A stretch of DNA of 64,000 nt from Orychophragmus violaceus (taxonomy: Eukaryota; Streptophyta; Magnoliopsida; Brassicales; Brassicaceae). Under the pieces are notes generated by a model. The model ran no database searches, was not told the origin of the DNA, and saw only the letters and a list, made by a program, of their open reading frames with translations. Shown piece after piece: positions 43,650 through 53,532 of the stretch (positions are counted from its first letter, which is position 1; each line of letters opens with the position of its first letter). The stretch spans positions 101,547,503 through 101,611,502 of the forward strand of contig CM058230.1 in the NCBI GenBank assembly GCA_030180135.1. Reading direction: 5' to 3'. The translations under genes were made by a program, and so were the position numbers.

Positions 43650-44322
43650 TGAAGGATTGTTTAGTTGATCCTGATTCAATTCTTAGATTCATATCAACCT
43701 AAACATGCGATCTAGGTTCTTCTCAGAATAGAAACAAATGATGATCTCACCTTATACCTGTTTGCAGCGGAAATGGATGGTATGTCTGAGATCAGAGAAA
43801 CACCGAGGGATGAATCCTCCAAAGGTTCACACACGCTTTCACAGGAAACAGCTGCTAGACCACAAGGAGCTCGGCGCAGAGAGAGAGAGAGTTTTCGGCT
43901 GGGGGATTAGGGTTAATTGCTCAGAAACTCGAGTTTTATGACACAAAACTCGTCCTGTTCCGTTTGGGCCATTTGGCCCAAACACCAATTAACTCGACGG
44001 TATTCGCGCACTGTGTCGACCGACACACCTTGTGTATCGATCGACACAGAGTAGCTAAACCGTTTTATTCTCTCTAAGTACAGTAAATGCCTAGCACTTT
44101 TACCGTACTTCTGCTAAACCGTTCCTACACATTTTTCCTGTTAGCTTAGGCGTGTAACCCATATGGGATCATATAATAAAGGCAATAAGTCCAAGACTTA
44201 TAGATCATGAGCGGACTCTAGCAAGCCATCATGACCCCCAGTATTATATGACTTATGTCTGATCATTGACATACTCTTACTTTCTAGAGACAGTACCGAG
44301 ATTACTGGACACAATTCCAACA
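43650..44322 (-). repeat. 5' LTR of Copia-D (right copy)
   Basis: 673 bp. TCGACCGA at 44016 and TCGATCGA at 44037 are 21 bp apart. Splice-donor words GTATAAG and GTGAGA (minus strand) lie near 43750-43757. It is followed by TSD AAAAG. Confidence 0.94.
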
Positions 44323-44349
44323 AAAAGTCCTAAAAACCATGCTATATCA

Positions 44350-45305
44350 CTTGGGTTTATCGTTCACCTTCATAGGGTTCTTCTTCTTCCTCTCAATCAC
44401 ATTTTATGTTCGATTTCGCCGACGCAGAAATGACGAAGTTCAGGAAGCTCGGTAGACTGTCCATTATTGTTGTTATTTTTAATCGCTCTGTGCCGTCTTC
44501 TCGTTTTCTCCTCAGAAGTCAAAGAGGTTAGACTCAATCATCACCGTCTTCAATTCATCACATGTAAAAAAGCTTCTTCGATTTTCCTCTTAGCTCAAAT
44601 CTTTCTTCCGCATCTTCTTGTGAATTCGTTCGTTTTTCCTTCCTTTTTCAAAAGCTTTGTGTCGAATCTCAACATAGATTTGGAATTAAGCAAAAAGCTT
44701 GAAAAAATCTAGTTTCCGCCGTTCTATTGTTGAAAAATTGACCTTAATTAGTCTAGATTTAATCATAACATTGTTCTTGTTTCGAGTTTATCACTGTATC
44801 GTAGAAACCCTAATTTCGATGTCCTGGATTTGGTGGAATTTGGTTATCGGTTGAATTAATCGTTGATGTTGTATAGATTAGTCTTTTTTCAGAAGAACGA
44901 TTCTCAATCTGAATGTTTCCTCAACTTAGATTTCTATTGTTTTTCCTGGATTCTCTACCATTGCAAATGTAAAATCTGAATTGTCTAAGGTTCTTTTGAT
45001 GTTGAATCATTGCTTTTGGATAGAATTTTAACTGTTTTAGGCTCTTTAGTTGTTTCTTGAAACCTGGATTGTTCAGTAGATGATTTAGCCAATCTTAGCT
45101 CATAATCATAGATAAGAAGTAGTCGTAGACTCACAGTACAGTCTTGTTGATGTTGAATCATTGTTATCGTGTATAGTCTGAACTGTTGAAGGTTCTTTTG
45201 ATGTTGAATCATTGTTTATGGATAAAATGTGAACTGTTTTAGGCTCTTTAGTTGTTTAAAAACCCTAACAAAACCTTTGTTGCATGCAGACAATCGGCGG
45301 CAACA
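44350..45305 (+). other. Putative 5' leader exon and intron of the host gene
   Basis: CT-rich leader-like sequence from about 44350, then a possible donor AAAGAG/GTTAGA at 44527 and an acceptor TTGCATGCAG ending at 45289, leaving a 763-bp 5' UTR intron. The first exon begins at or near the solo LTR border, so the original promoter may have been displaced by the LTR. Splicing is predicted from consensus only. Confidence 0.45.
44985..45250 (+). repeat. Diverged direct repeats in the putative 5' UTR intron
   Basis: A unit containing TTCTTTTGATGTTGAATCAT and later TTTTAGGCTCTTTAGTTGTT occurs near 44992 and again near 45192, with a partial copy near 45147. The copies differ by several substitutions and small gaps. 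Confidence 0.65.
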
Positions 45306-46104
45306 ATGGCAGGGAAAAGATTAAGCGGAAAGGTGGAAAATTTCAACGTTCACCGTGGGTTTGGCTTCATCATACCGGATGATGGTAGCCCCAATACATT
45401 CGTTCATGTCACTTCCATAAAATTTCTGACTTCCGGATTGAAGCTATTATCACCTGGGGAATTGGTAGAGTACGTGATCGGGAGTGACAAATCAGGTCGT
45501 AGGGCTATTGTAGATGTGTCTGGACCAAATTATCTTCCTGTTAAAGGAAGAATTGGTGGTGGTTCGTCTGGCGGAGGACAACACAGCCGATTATGTTATG
45601 GCAGGCGAGTTTGTGAAATCCCAGTATTCATGCTTTGGGACATTGAGAATTCCCTACGGCGTTCAACGTTAAGTACAAAAGAATTCATCGACAATATGAA
45701 TAGAGCACTACAAACCCTCAACCCAAACTATGTTCTCCGTGAATTGAGGGTGTGCGGGGGAGATCACAAGCTTGCCCGACCATGGGCGCTACAATTCAAA
45801 TCTGATTGTGTCAAACTTGGAGTTAATGTCTTAATCATAGTGCTCTCTTTCGTGCCAGCAGATTGTGAGGTGTGCTGTCGAAATTTAATCCCAATCCCAA
45901 ACATAATCCGTACGCGAGGGCAAAAGTGGTGGCAGATTTCTTCTTGATGCACATAGCATTGCTGAAATCTCTTGACAAGCGACTGACTTAGAAGAAGGAG
46001 AATACCGTTTTCTTGATAGTCTCTGGGGATCAAGATTTTTCCCACATGATGAAAGATTTGCAAAGCTATGGACACAAGTTCCTGGTAGCAGTTGACTCCA
46101 AAGC
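45306..46104 (+). pseudogene. Cold-shock domain - NYN ribonuclease fusion, frameshifted and truncated
   Basis: From ATG 45306: residues 8-73 form a cold-shock domain with RNP1 (RGFGFI) and RNP2 (TFVHVTSI), followed by DVSGPN and a Gly-rich stretch GGGSSGGG as in plant GRP2/CSP proteins. From about residue 105 a NYN/PIN-like nuclease domain starts (PVFMLWDIEN, Asp112). The open frame runs to 45947, but NYN similarity moves to another frame near 45900 (VADFFLMH), meets TAG at 45989-45991, then continues (IVSGDQDFSHMMKDLQ, VAVDSKA). The frame shift and stop might be an unrecognised intron, but a pseudogene is likelier. At 46105 a Tekay-like LTR cuts the end of the NYN domain. Single-stranded RNA binding plus RNase activity would be the expected combination. 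I know of no standard plant gene with this architecture. Confidence 0.72.
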
Positions 46105-46820
46105 TGTGATACCCCGTATCACAAAATATGGTCAACGGGCAAAAAAAAGTCAACAGGGGCAAAATTGTAATTTTGCCAAACCCATGGACAAAATGGTAAT
46201 TTTGCCAAAGTTCGAGACGGAAGATGAGACGGGCCAAATGTTCTCTTTTTAAAACATAAAGAACATTTATAAGATCAGAATTCGAAGAAACGGAGCAGAA
46301 ATGCATTTTGCGGAGTGTCGGGTGAAAACCGAGCAAAACCGGGAAAACTTCGGAAATTCATAACCGGAGCTAGGAAACTCCAAATGAGGTGATTCAAATT
46401 GATTAATTCATCTAAAAGCAAGTAGAATCAGTTTATGGAGGTTTAAAGATTTATAAGAATCGTCTGGTATTTTTTAAAACAATTATCAAGAAAACGAACA
46501 AACTGAGCATAAGTGATTAAGGGGATTAAGAGAAGATTAAGGGCTTAATGACTGGATTATTTGACTCAACCACTTACCTGGAGGACAAGTGTCCACTCCC
46601 TGGAGGCGCCACCTCTTCTTTTTGGATACAAAGAATGAGTTTTGGTTAATTGAATGTAGAATAAAAGGAGACTTGCTCCCCAAGTGTACATGGAACTTGG
46701 CTGATTCTTGGGCATGGTGTCGTGGATGGCTAGGAGGAGAGGAGGAGCCATGTGTCAATGTGTGGAATCAGCTAGAAGGAGGAAGAGACATGTGTCAACA
46801 AAGCATGAATCTCATTTTAC

Positions 46821-46828
46821 TATAAAAG
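46821..46828 (+). promoter_or_regulatory. TATA box of chromovirus G LTR
   Basis: TATAAAAG, about 715 bp into the LTR. The next 35-40 bases lead into the purine tract, so transcripts would begin with or just before it. Confidence 0.65.
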
Positions 46829-46861
46829 GGGGTTTCACCCTCTCATTTTACTCACACCAAC

Positions 46862-47202
46862 AACAAAAAGAAAGAGAGAAGAGAAGGAGAAAGGCGTGAG
46901 AGGAGGAGAATAAGAAGAAGAAGAAGAAGAAGAAGCCTGAAGAAGGAGGAGAAGAAGAAGAAGAAGGAGGATGGGGAAGAAGAAAAAGGAGAGAGAGAGG
47001 CGTGAAGATGAAGAAGAGAGAGAGAAGGAGGCGTGAAGGAGAGAGAAAAGATGAAGATTGGAGAAGAAGAAAGAGAGAGAGACATGGAGGAGAACCGGAT
47101 GAAAGAGAGAGAATCGGAGGAGAGAGAAAGAAGAGAGAGAAAGAATAGAGAGAGAAAGAAGAGAGAGAAAGAAGAGAGAGAGATCCATAGGAGAGAGAAG
47201 CT
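46862..47202 (+). repeat. Purine (GA/GAA) tract in LTR G
   Basis: About 340 bp almost entirely A and G on the + strand, built of GAA and GA microsatellite runs with occasional C or T. The Leu/Ser-rich ORFs on the opposite strand are low-complexity artefacts. Confidence 0.85.
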
Positions 47203-47214
47203 GGTTTGGTTGGG

Positions 47215-47412
47215 TTTAGATCGGTTTATGTTAACCGGTCAACTCTCGGTCAACATTTTGACTTTGACCCGGTTTACCTAAATCGGTCAATTGGTTTTTG
47301 GTTCAATTGGTCAACCGGTTCAGTTGTGCCAACGGTCAACGGTCAGCCTTGGTCAACGCCGGTCAACGCCGGTTAACGCCGCGGTCAACGCCGGTTAACG
47401 CGTTGACTCCGG
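47215..47412 (+). repeat. GGTCAA / CGGTCAACGCC short repeats in LTR G
   Basis: Many copies of GGTCAA or GGTTAA, several within the decamer GGTCAACGCC in tandem near 47349-47400. GTCAA is the complement of the W-box core TTGAC. Function is not shown. Confidence 0.6.
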
Positions 47413-49566
47413 CCGGTTTGTGTGTGCAGTTCATGTGCGAGGGTTCGTGACGTTTCGGGGTTCGTGTTTGTGTGTTCGGGAGGTTCAGGTTTAGTTCGGG
47501 GTCTCGAGAATCCGTATCCGCATCCGTGTCGTTCGTTCCGTCAAATCACTGTGAGTCGGCTCAAACACCGTAGTTGCATCTAGAACGATAAATGGGAAAC
47601 CGTAGTGATAGGATTGCATACCCGAATTGAATTGAGTTGAATTGAATTGATTGATGGATTAACGTTAAACCGGCTAGGGTTAAAGAAGCATGTTAGATTA
47701 AAACGGATTAAACCTATTGCGTGCCGTTAGATTGTTAGAACGTTGTGTGATGCATTCATATAGTCGTGGCATGAGTAGGACTATATATGCATATATATGT
47801 AAGTAAAGCACGGTATTAAATGAATCTATATACGGGAATTAAGACGAGTTAAAATACGGAATTGAACTTGAACAAACGTATAGAGTATGGAACGGTGTCG
47901 TGGTTTCCCGAGGTTAAATGGATTAAGTAATGAATGATGAGACGTCGGAGAGTTTAGTAAGCTTCTAGCTCTAAACCGACGGATCGAGGAGTTATTAAAA
48001 GATGATTAGGAGTGGTTAAGAAATTAGAAGCGTTGTGAGTGGTGAACCGTCTACGGGTTAACAAGCGGCTAACCCAAGGTAGCGGGCGTGAATGGGTTAA
48101 AAGATGTTACAAACACTAATAGGCCTGTTGTGTGGTGTTTGTGTGATTGTGAGTCTACTTCGGTGTTGGGCAGAGTAGACTGTTGATTGCGTGATTGTGG
48201 TTGTTGTGTGGTTGTGGTTGACTTTTCTATGCCGGCCTTTAGATCGTCTTGGTGTTGGGCCGAGCGATCCTCGTTGTTACTTAACTCGGTCTCGGGACTG
48301 GTTAAGTTGTGGTGCTGACTCGGTACGGTGCTGAGTCAGAGCGGTAGTGTGTGTGTGAGTAGACTTGCGGGATGCGGGGTTGAGTTGAGTGTGTTGTTGA
48401 TTGTGATTGATTGCTAGAGTCCAAGCGAGTCTGCGTGTTTACATTTCTGCACTAGGACTCTATGGTGCGTTAGATCCCGCAAGTCTAGGTGTTTGATTAC
48501 GTGCTGGTACTTCCATCCCGATTGGATCCTCGGGAATTGAGAACCTCGTCAGTTAGTTCTGGCAGGTGCGAACCTATGGAGTGACGTCTGTAGGGTGTAG
48601 TTCGGAGAATACGGGGTCGCGTCCTAGGGCCAGACTGCTTGGAATCTCGGGTTGCCAGGGGTAACCGAAGTCGCCGCGTATCGATGGACAGAGAACGGTG
48701 TCCTAGTCGTTGTGTGGACGGCTAGGAGTCACATGGGTTAGTTGCCATATCAGTAACAGTGGAAACCCGTGGAAGTCACCAAGATCGTAGGGCCCAGCGT
48801 GTGTGTTTTGGTGTGGTTGGTAGTGCGCGGTAGATAGATCGAGTCTCAATCGGGCACATGTGCCGCAGTGCTCCCGATTTCCTCTAATCGCCTTCTCTTT
48901 CTTTTGGCAAATGATTGTGTGTGGGCTCGACGCGACGTGGTAGTGCGTGATCGGCTATTTGCGTGTTGATTGTTATTTTGGGGTTTTCGGGCGGGGATCT
49001 ATAGATGATAGATAGACTATAAGCCGTAGTGGGGATCCGATTCACTGGGTGATCTTAGATCGCTCGTTAGACTCTGTTTGTGTTTTCCAGGTGTAGCAGC
49101 GACGGACGCGGGAGGTCCTCGGTGTAGTGTCGGGATTGCTTGTGGCGGGGTTTTGATTCGATGATTTTGGGATGTTTTATTTCGGTTCGGCAACTGCGAT
49201 ATTTCGTGATTTGATTGTTTATATATGTATGTGGATGATTGTTTGTAAAAAATCGTTAAACGTTGCATTCAACGTTGGATTACTTAAAAATGAAATTGTT
49301 TCCCTGATATGAGGTTTCAGTCCGAACCGACACAACTCGTTGAAGTAGTGCAAGTAGTACTGCTTGCGCTACGGATATGAGGATAACGGAGTCGGAGACA
49401 GATTGGTGCGAGCCTTTGTCTCAAACCGATCCGTCTTTGGCTTTGTCCTGTGGAGAACTTTTCCTGTTCGACTTGCTCAGGTTCGATCGGTCATGTTCTT
49501 GTTTGATTGTTGGACGGTCAGCTCGACGGTCAACGGAGAATGGGAAAGGGGGGGTTACAGGAAAGG

Positions 49567-49579
49567 TGGTATCAGAGCC
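49567..49579 (+). promoter_or_regulatory. PBS of chromovirus G (tRNA-Met)
   Basis: TGGTATCAGAGCC, the same primer site as in the Copia elements and usual for chromoviruses. Confidence 0.8.
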
Positions 49580-49835
49580 TGGTTCTGCATGGGTTTCGAA
49601 ACATTTCATTTTTGGGTGTTTTCCGTGGTTTTATCGAGTCAAAATTGTGTCATACCCAAGCATCCATTAGGAAACCGAGCCGCGTCCGTAAATCCGGGGT
49701 TGGGATGGGGTAGAAAATTTGTATTATGCGTACTAATTTTTATTTGTGGTTTGTGATTGCAGACAACAGCAGAGCGTCCTTGGACGGAGTGTGTGTGGGT
49801 GCGTGCAGTGGGTGTGAGAGATTGCCACGAGCAGT
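49580..49835 (+). other. Chromovirus G leader with splice acceptor
   Basis: Non-coding leader with TTTGTGATTGCAG (acceptor ending at 49762) about 75 bp before the gag start, resembling the leader splicing seen in the Copia elements. The donor was not located. Confidence 0.4.
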
Positions 49836-50098
49836 ATGGGCGAGAGACGGATGACTCGAGCAGAGTACCAGGAGTTGGTAGACCAGCATCAGGCAGGTCT
49901 GAGGATAGGACCGCAGGGTCAGTCGCAGGGTTCGCGAGTGTCGGATCGGCCGCCAGTTGTTCCCTGTGTGCATCAGGGAGCGAGAGCAGCCGCAGCAGAT
50001 TGGAGCCCATTACTGGACCCATTACCGCCTTCTCTACAGGACGATGCAGGTACCGCAGACCCGACTACGGGAGTGACGGGGTATTTGGGGTTCGTGGA
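49836..50098 (+). pseudogene. Chromovirus G gag N-terminus, cut by element E
   Basis: Open frame from MGERRMTRAEYQELV, rich in Gln, Arg and Pro, as is common at the start of chromovirus gag. It is truncated after about 88 codons where element E begins. No capsid or zinc-knuckle part remains in the window. The call rests mainly on position after LTR and PBS. Confidence 0.5.
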
Positions 50099-51150
50099 TG
50101 ATGAGGACATCAAGTCATCATCAATCAAGGATCATGGAGAGGCCATAAATCAACCAGCCAAGACCTTTGGAGAAAAACAGCTTAAATGCACAGGAGACAT
50201 ACGTGCATGTCTTGGAGCATATCTACCCAACAAGAAGGAGTTAAGATACAAACCAACTTGTTACAGAAACTTAACTCATCAAGGAATCATGGAGAGTTTA
50301 AATCATCACAAATGGAGTTCAGATGAAGAAGTTATTCAACTTCTAAAACAGATGATTCTCAGCTTGCTTGATTTGGAGGCTCAAGGATTCAATCAGTTAC
50401 AAACAAGACATTTGTGACCAGGAGAGATATCTAAGCATTCAGGAGACACATTTAATCATCCAGGAGAATTATCTATCAAGTTCCCATGCACCAGCAACCA
50501 TAGGATCTGGAGGATCCCATTATCCTCACACTTGCCTAATTTGGAGCCAATGGAGATCAATCACCAACAACTCTTTTTACTGAAGTTTGGCCACGAAATT
50601 AAGCTCTCTAACATCATCCAGAATGTACCTAGACACTCTACATTCATGCCAAAGCTTTCAAGACTCAAACAAACCTCATTTCCCTTATTTGGCCCATTTC
50701 CCTTATTTGGCCAAGATACCTTCATCAATGCACCAACGGCTCTATTCTTCATATTTTTCGATTTTTTTCTTGTATTATTTCTTTTAGACCGTTGTGTATG
50801 AGCCTATAAAAGCTCAGCTTCGAATTCATTGTAAATCACCCTTTTCAACTATTTTAAAGTTAATAGAAATATTCTGTTTTTCTTCCAAAGTTTGTGTTCT
50901 TTGTGAAGTCTTCCTTTTCTGAATATTGTGAGTGATTCACCTTGTTCTTAGGAGTTCCAGATCAATCTATTTGAGTGATTCATATAGCTTGTTCTTAGAT
51001 TGAGAGAGAGTCAATCAAACCCACTGGTTGAGAGAGTCAATCACAAATTCCACCACCACTTATACCTTCAATCCATCTTCCGCAAACTTGGCTTAGGGAT
51101 CATCTGATCATCAAGTGGTTTAGCATCGGTGTGATTCCGGGGCTGCATCA
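50099..51150 (+). repeat. 5' LTR of element E
   Basis: Begins TGATG and ends CATCA, an inverted terminal pentamer. TATA box TATAAAAG at 50805-50812. The PBS follows after two bases. No second copy is in the window, so the boundaries are inferred from termini and PBS alone. Confidence 0.6.
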
Positions 51151-51152
51151 TC

Positions 51153-51164
51153 TGGGATCAGAGC
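51153..51164 (+). promoter_or_regulatory. PBS-like site of element E
   Basis: TGGGATCAGAGC differs by one base from the tRNA-Met PBS word TGGTATCAGAGC. Confidence 0.55.
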
Positions 51165-51949
51165 TTCAAAAGCTCCTATCCATCAGGTTGTGTTTATCCA
51201 ACCCTTATCTTTTCTGTTTGTTTCATTAAATTCGAAAACCCATAAAAATTGTGTTTCTGTTCTAAATCTGTTTTTGCATCCATTCTGTTTTTGCATCCAT
51301 TCTGTTTTTATCTAGATTTATTCATCATGTCTTGTTTTCATTTGGTTTCACTGCATTCATAAAAGAAAATCCAAAAAAAAGTGTCATCATTGCATCTAGT
51401 TTCTGTTCATTGTTCCTTAGTGTATATAAATCGAAAATCATAAAGATAGTCTCTGCTTTTTGCATCTGCTCTTTAGTTGTTTCTGATTTTCATTCATCTA
51501 TTGCATATTTAAACCCAAAAACCAAAAGATTTGCATCAGTTTTGTGTTTTTATTAGATTTTAGTCTTTTCAGAAGTTCATATTGTTTTTAAGAACCAGAA
51601 AACTCAAAAAGAAAGAGTTTACTTGTTTTGATCCATTTTTCCCTGTTTTCAAGTCAACAATCTGTTTATTTCCCTTTCTAAAAGCCTTCAGTATCCTTTC
51701 TAGAGTTTTATTTTCGAAAACATAAAACAAAAATCATAAGTTTCCCATTAAGTATTGCTGACATCCAGTTTTCCTTTTTACTTCACAAAAAAAAACGTGT
51801 TGATTTAGAACACAAAATGAAACTTACTTCTGTCCAGGATTTTCAAAGCTTTGAGTTCGAATTTGTATCTTTTTCTAAACTAATATCTTGTCCAAAGATA
51901 AGTTTTCGGAAACTCCATTGATACACTTTAATTTCTAAATTTGAGAGAC
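51165..51949 (+). other. Non-coding AT-rich leader of element E
   Basis: About 790 bp with many stops in all frames and no recognised motif. It lies between PBS and the gag-like frame. Confidence 0.6.
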
Positions 51950-53532
51950 ATGACTATGGAAGAAGAAGAATCTTATGGAGACAATTGGAGTGAGAAAGAG
52001 GAGAGTCTAACCTGTTCAGATGAGCACACAGACTATGAAGAACCTCCATAGCCAGAAGACTATTCTGATTTTCAAAAAGAACCACATGAGGAGGAAATTG
52101 AATCAGACCCACCAGATTGCACCAGAAGCTATCTCAAAGAAACATGGTACAAAGAAGAAGATTTATGGAAAGAACAAGGCTGTCAATCTTCATATTATGA
52201 CGAGGCTGAGGATGAGGAGTACCACTACTACAAAACCTCACCATGGAAGAAGGAGCATCACCAGACTTTGATGACCAATCAATCACAACCAACTAGCACA
52301 AAGAAACCAGGCAACAAGAGGAGAGGATCCCTAGTCTTCTCAGGAACTAGCAATGATCCTGAAGTATACTTGCAGTGGGAAAGCAACATGGAGCAGTGGT
52401 TACAAGACAACAAAATCACAAAGGATCAGAAGCTAACAAGCCGCCTCATCATTAATAGGAAGAGCTTATGAATGGTGGATAAAAGAAAGCACTTCAACCA
52501 TCTACAAGAGGCCAGTACTAGATTGGAGAGTTCTTAAGTCCAGAATGCATAAGGAATTTGTAGAGAAGCTTCAGGCTACAACCAAGAGAGTGAAGCCTAT
52601 ATCCAAAACGAAGACTGCTTCTAAGCACAAGTCTATTTGCTATCCAAGGGCCAAAGATGTGTTCTCAAACACTTACACCTACCAAGCAGAAGCTAAGAAG
52701 GCTCTTCAAGTAAAACAGGATCAGGAATGGCAGAAGATCATGGAGATGTTGCACCCAAAGAAAACAGAACAAAAGCAAAGCCACAAAGCTTCACCCAATG
52801 CAACCGGACCCAGCTTTGATGTCTCACTCAAGCTTTTAAACCTGCCAACACAAGGTAAGTCTACTAACTCTAAGAGACTTAAAGATCAGACATGTTATAT
52901 ATTTCATAAGAGAGGACATTTTGCTGCAACCTGTCCATCTAAACAATTGTTGAAAGAAACATCACTAGGATATAAAATCCCATTAGCTAAAACCAGTGCT
53001 AGTTTAGCTCATTCTGATTTGTTATTTCCCAATTCTAGTGTCATGCATTTGTCTTTGTCAAAAGGATTTGATACAGGGAAAGAAGAACTGAGCAGTAAAG
53101 AGCATGAGCAAACCAAATTCAGTAGGGAAGATCAAAGACCAGAGAAACATGTTTTGGTGATCAGGGAAGAAGATGAATGTTTAATGACCACTAGCTCACA
53201 AGAGCAGAAGGTCCAAACCCTCATACAACCTACTGAAGCTGAACATGTAAGTATAAGTATCATACAATCTGTTTTAAGTACTCCAAGAACAGATATAATG
53301 CACTTGTACTTCCCAATGAGCATCTCTGCATATATAAAGCACAAGGGAGAAGAGAATGTGAAGAGAAGCTCAGAAACAGCCCTTACACTAAGTGATCAGA
53401 CTGATCAAGGCAGTAGAGGAAAGGAGAACATCAAGGAGAAACCCCCAGACCAAATCAAAGACACCACATCTATTAACAAGGTAAGTCTGTCTTTGATACA
53501 TTTCATTTCCAATGATTCAACAGCTGTGTTAA
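51950..53532 (+). pseudogene. Element E gag-like protein, broken
   Basis: Frame from ATG 51950 encodes an acidic, Glu/Asp/Tyr-rich N-terminus. It is interrupted by TAG at 52049-52051 but continues in the same frame to about 52450 with a gag-like SLVFSGTSNDPEVYLQWE motif. After a frameshift near 52455 it continues to the F insertion. A zinc-knuckle remnant (CYIFHKRGHFAATC) has Phe in place of the second Cys. The C-terminal part is low-similarity Ser/Lys/Glu-rich sequence. This resembles gag-only proteins of Brassicaceae non-autonomous elements. I cannot name the family. Confidence 0.65.

Larger units (their letters stand above)
36497..44322 (-). mobile_element. Copia-D, complete Ty1/copia element
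   Basis: 7.8 kb. LTRs of 675 and 673 bp differ by one substitution and a 2-bp AG-repeat length change. TSD AAAAG at 36492-36496 and 44323-44327, PBS 43636-43648, PPT 37172-37184. It carries an uninterrupted 1325-codon gag-pol. The LTR, leader and 3' region are of the same type as Copia-B. Structurally intact and young, it may be autonomous. Confidence 0.95.
35342..44349 (-). mobile_element. Solo LTR related to Gyp1, split by Copia-D
   Basis: Own sequence is 35342-36496 and 44328-44349, about 1.18 kb. Ends are TGATAC...TATATCA, and it shares the layout and several words of the Gyp1 LTR (GCAAGTGCACAG, TATCGAATCCACAG, AAAAACCATG). There is no PBS, PPT or internal region on either side, so it is a solo LTR left by recombination. 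Flanks TTTGG (35337-35341) and CTTGG (44350-44354) would be a 5-bp duplication with one mismatch. A TCGATCGA/TCGATTGA pair 21 bp apart lies at 36291-36319. Confidence 0.8.
46105..49558 (+). repeat. 5' LTR of chromovirus G
   Basis: About 3.45 kb, beginning TGTGAT and probably ending GTTACA. The end is approximate because an eight-base gap to the PBS is longer than usual. TATAAAAG at 46821-46828 is a clear TATA box. A 340-bp purine tract follows the likely start site, then GGTCAA repeats and a GC-rich downstream part. No ORF in it is convincing. Confidence 0.6.
46105..50098 (+). mobile_element. Tekay/Del-like chromovirus (G), 5' part
   Basis: Long LTR starting TGTGATACCCCG, tRNA-Met PBS at 49567-49579, leader with splice acceptor, and the start of gag, interrupted by element E at 50099. 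Its pol and 3' LTR are not in the window. The insertion lies in the NYN coding sequence of the host gene. Lineage is inferred from LTR length (about 3.4 kb) and terminal word, since no RT or chromodomain is visible. Confidence 0.65.
50099..53532 (+). mobile_element. Element E, LARD-like LTR retrotransposon, 5' part
   Basis: LTR of about 1052 bp (TGATGAGG...CTGCATCA, inverted ends), PBS-like TGGGATCAGAGC, a non-coding leader, then a broken gag-like ORF with acidic N-terminus and a zinc-knuckle remnant. No pol is seen before the Athila element F interrupts it at 53533. The 3' LTR must lie beyond the window. It appears inserted in chromovirus G gag. Confidence 0.65.

Noticed and set aside
35342..44349. 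Solo LTR read as a complete element with Copia-D as its internal region
   Set aside because: Copia-D has its own LTRs, PBS, PPT and exact AAAAG duplication, and the outer LTR ends directly in non-element sequence with no PBS or PPT.
45252..45305. Upstream in-frame ATG at 45252 as the start of the cold-shock/NYN gene
   Set aside because: A consensus splice acceptor ends at 45289, so the upstream codons are probably intronic. The ATG at 45306 leads directly into the cold-shock domain.
46835..47188. 117-codon minus-strand ORF rich in Leu and Ser
   Set aside because: Complement of the GA/GAA purine tract; low-complexity artefact that would otherwise look like a signal peptide or membrane protein.
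49639..50022. 127-codon minus-strand ORF and overlapping plus-strand ORFs near 49364-49756
   Set aside because: They lie in the chromovirus LTR end and leader, overlap each other in opposite directions and show no domain.
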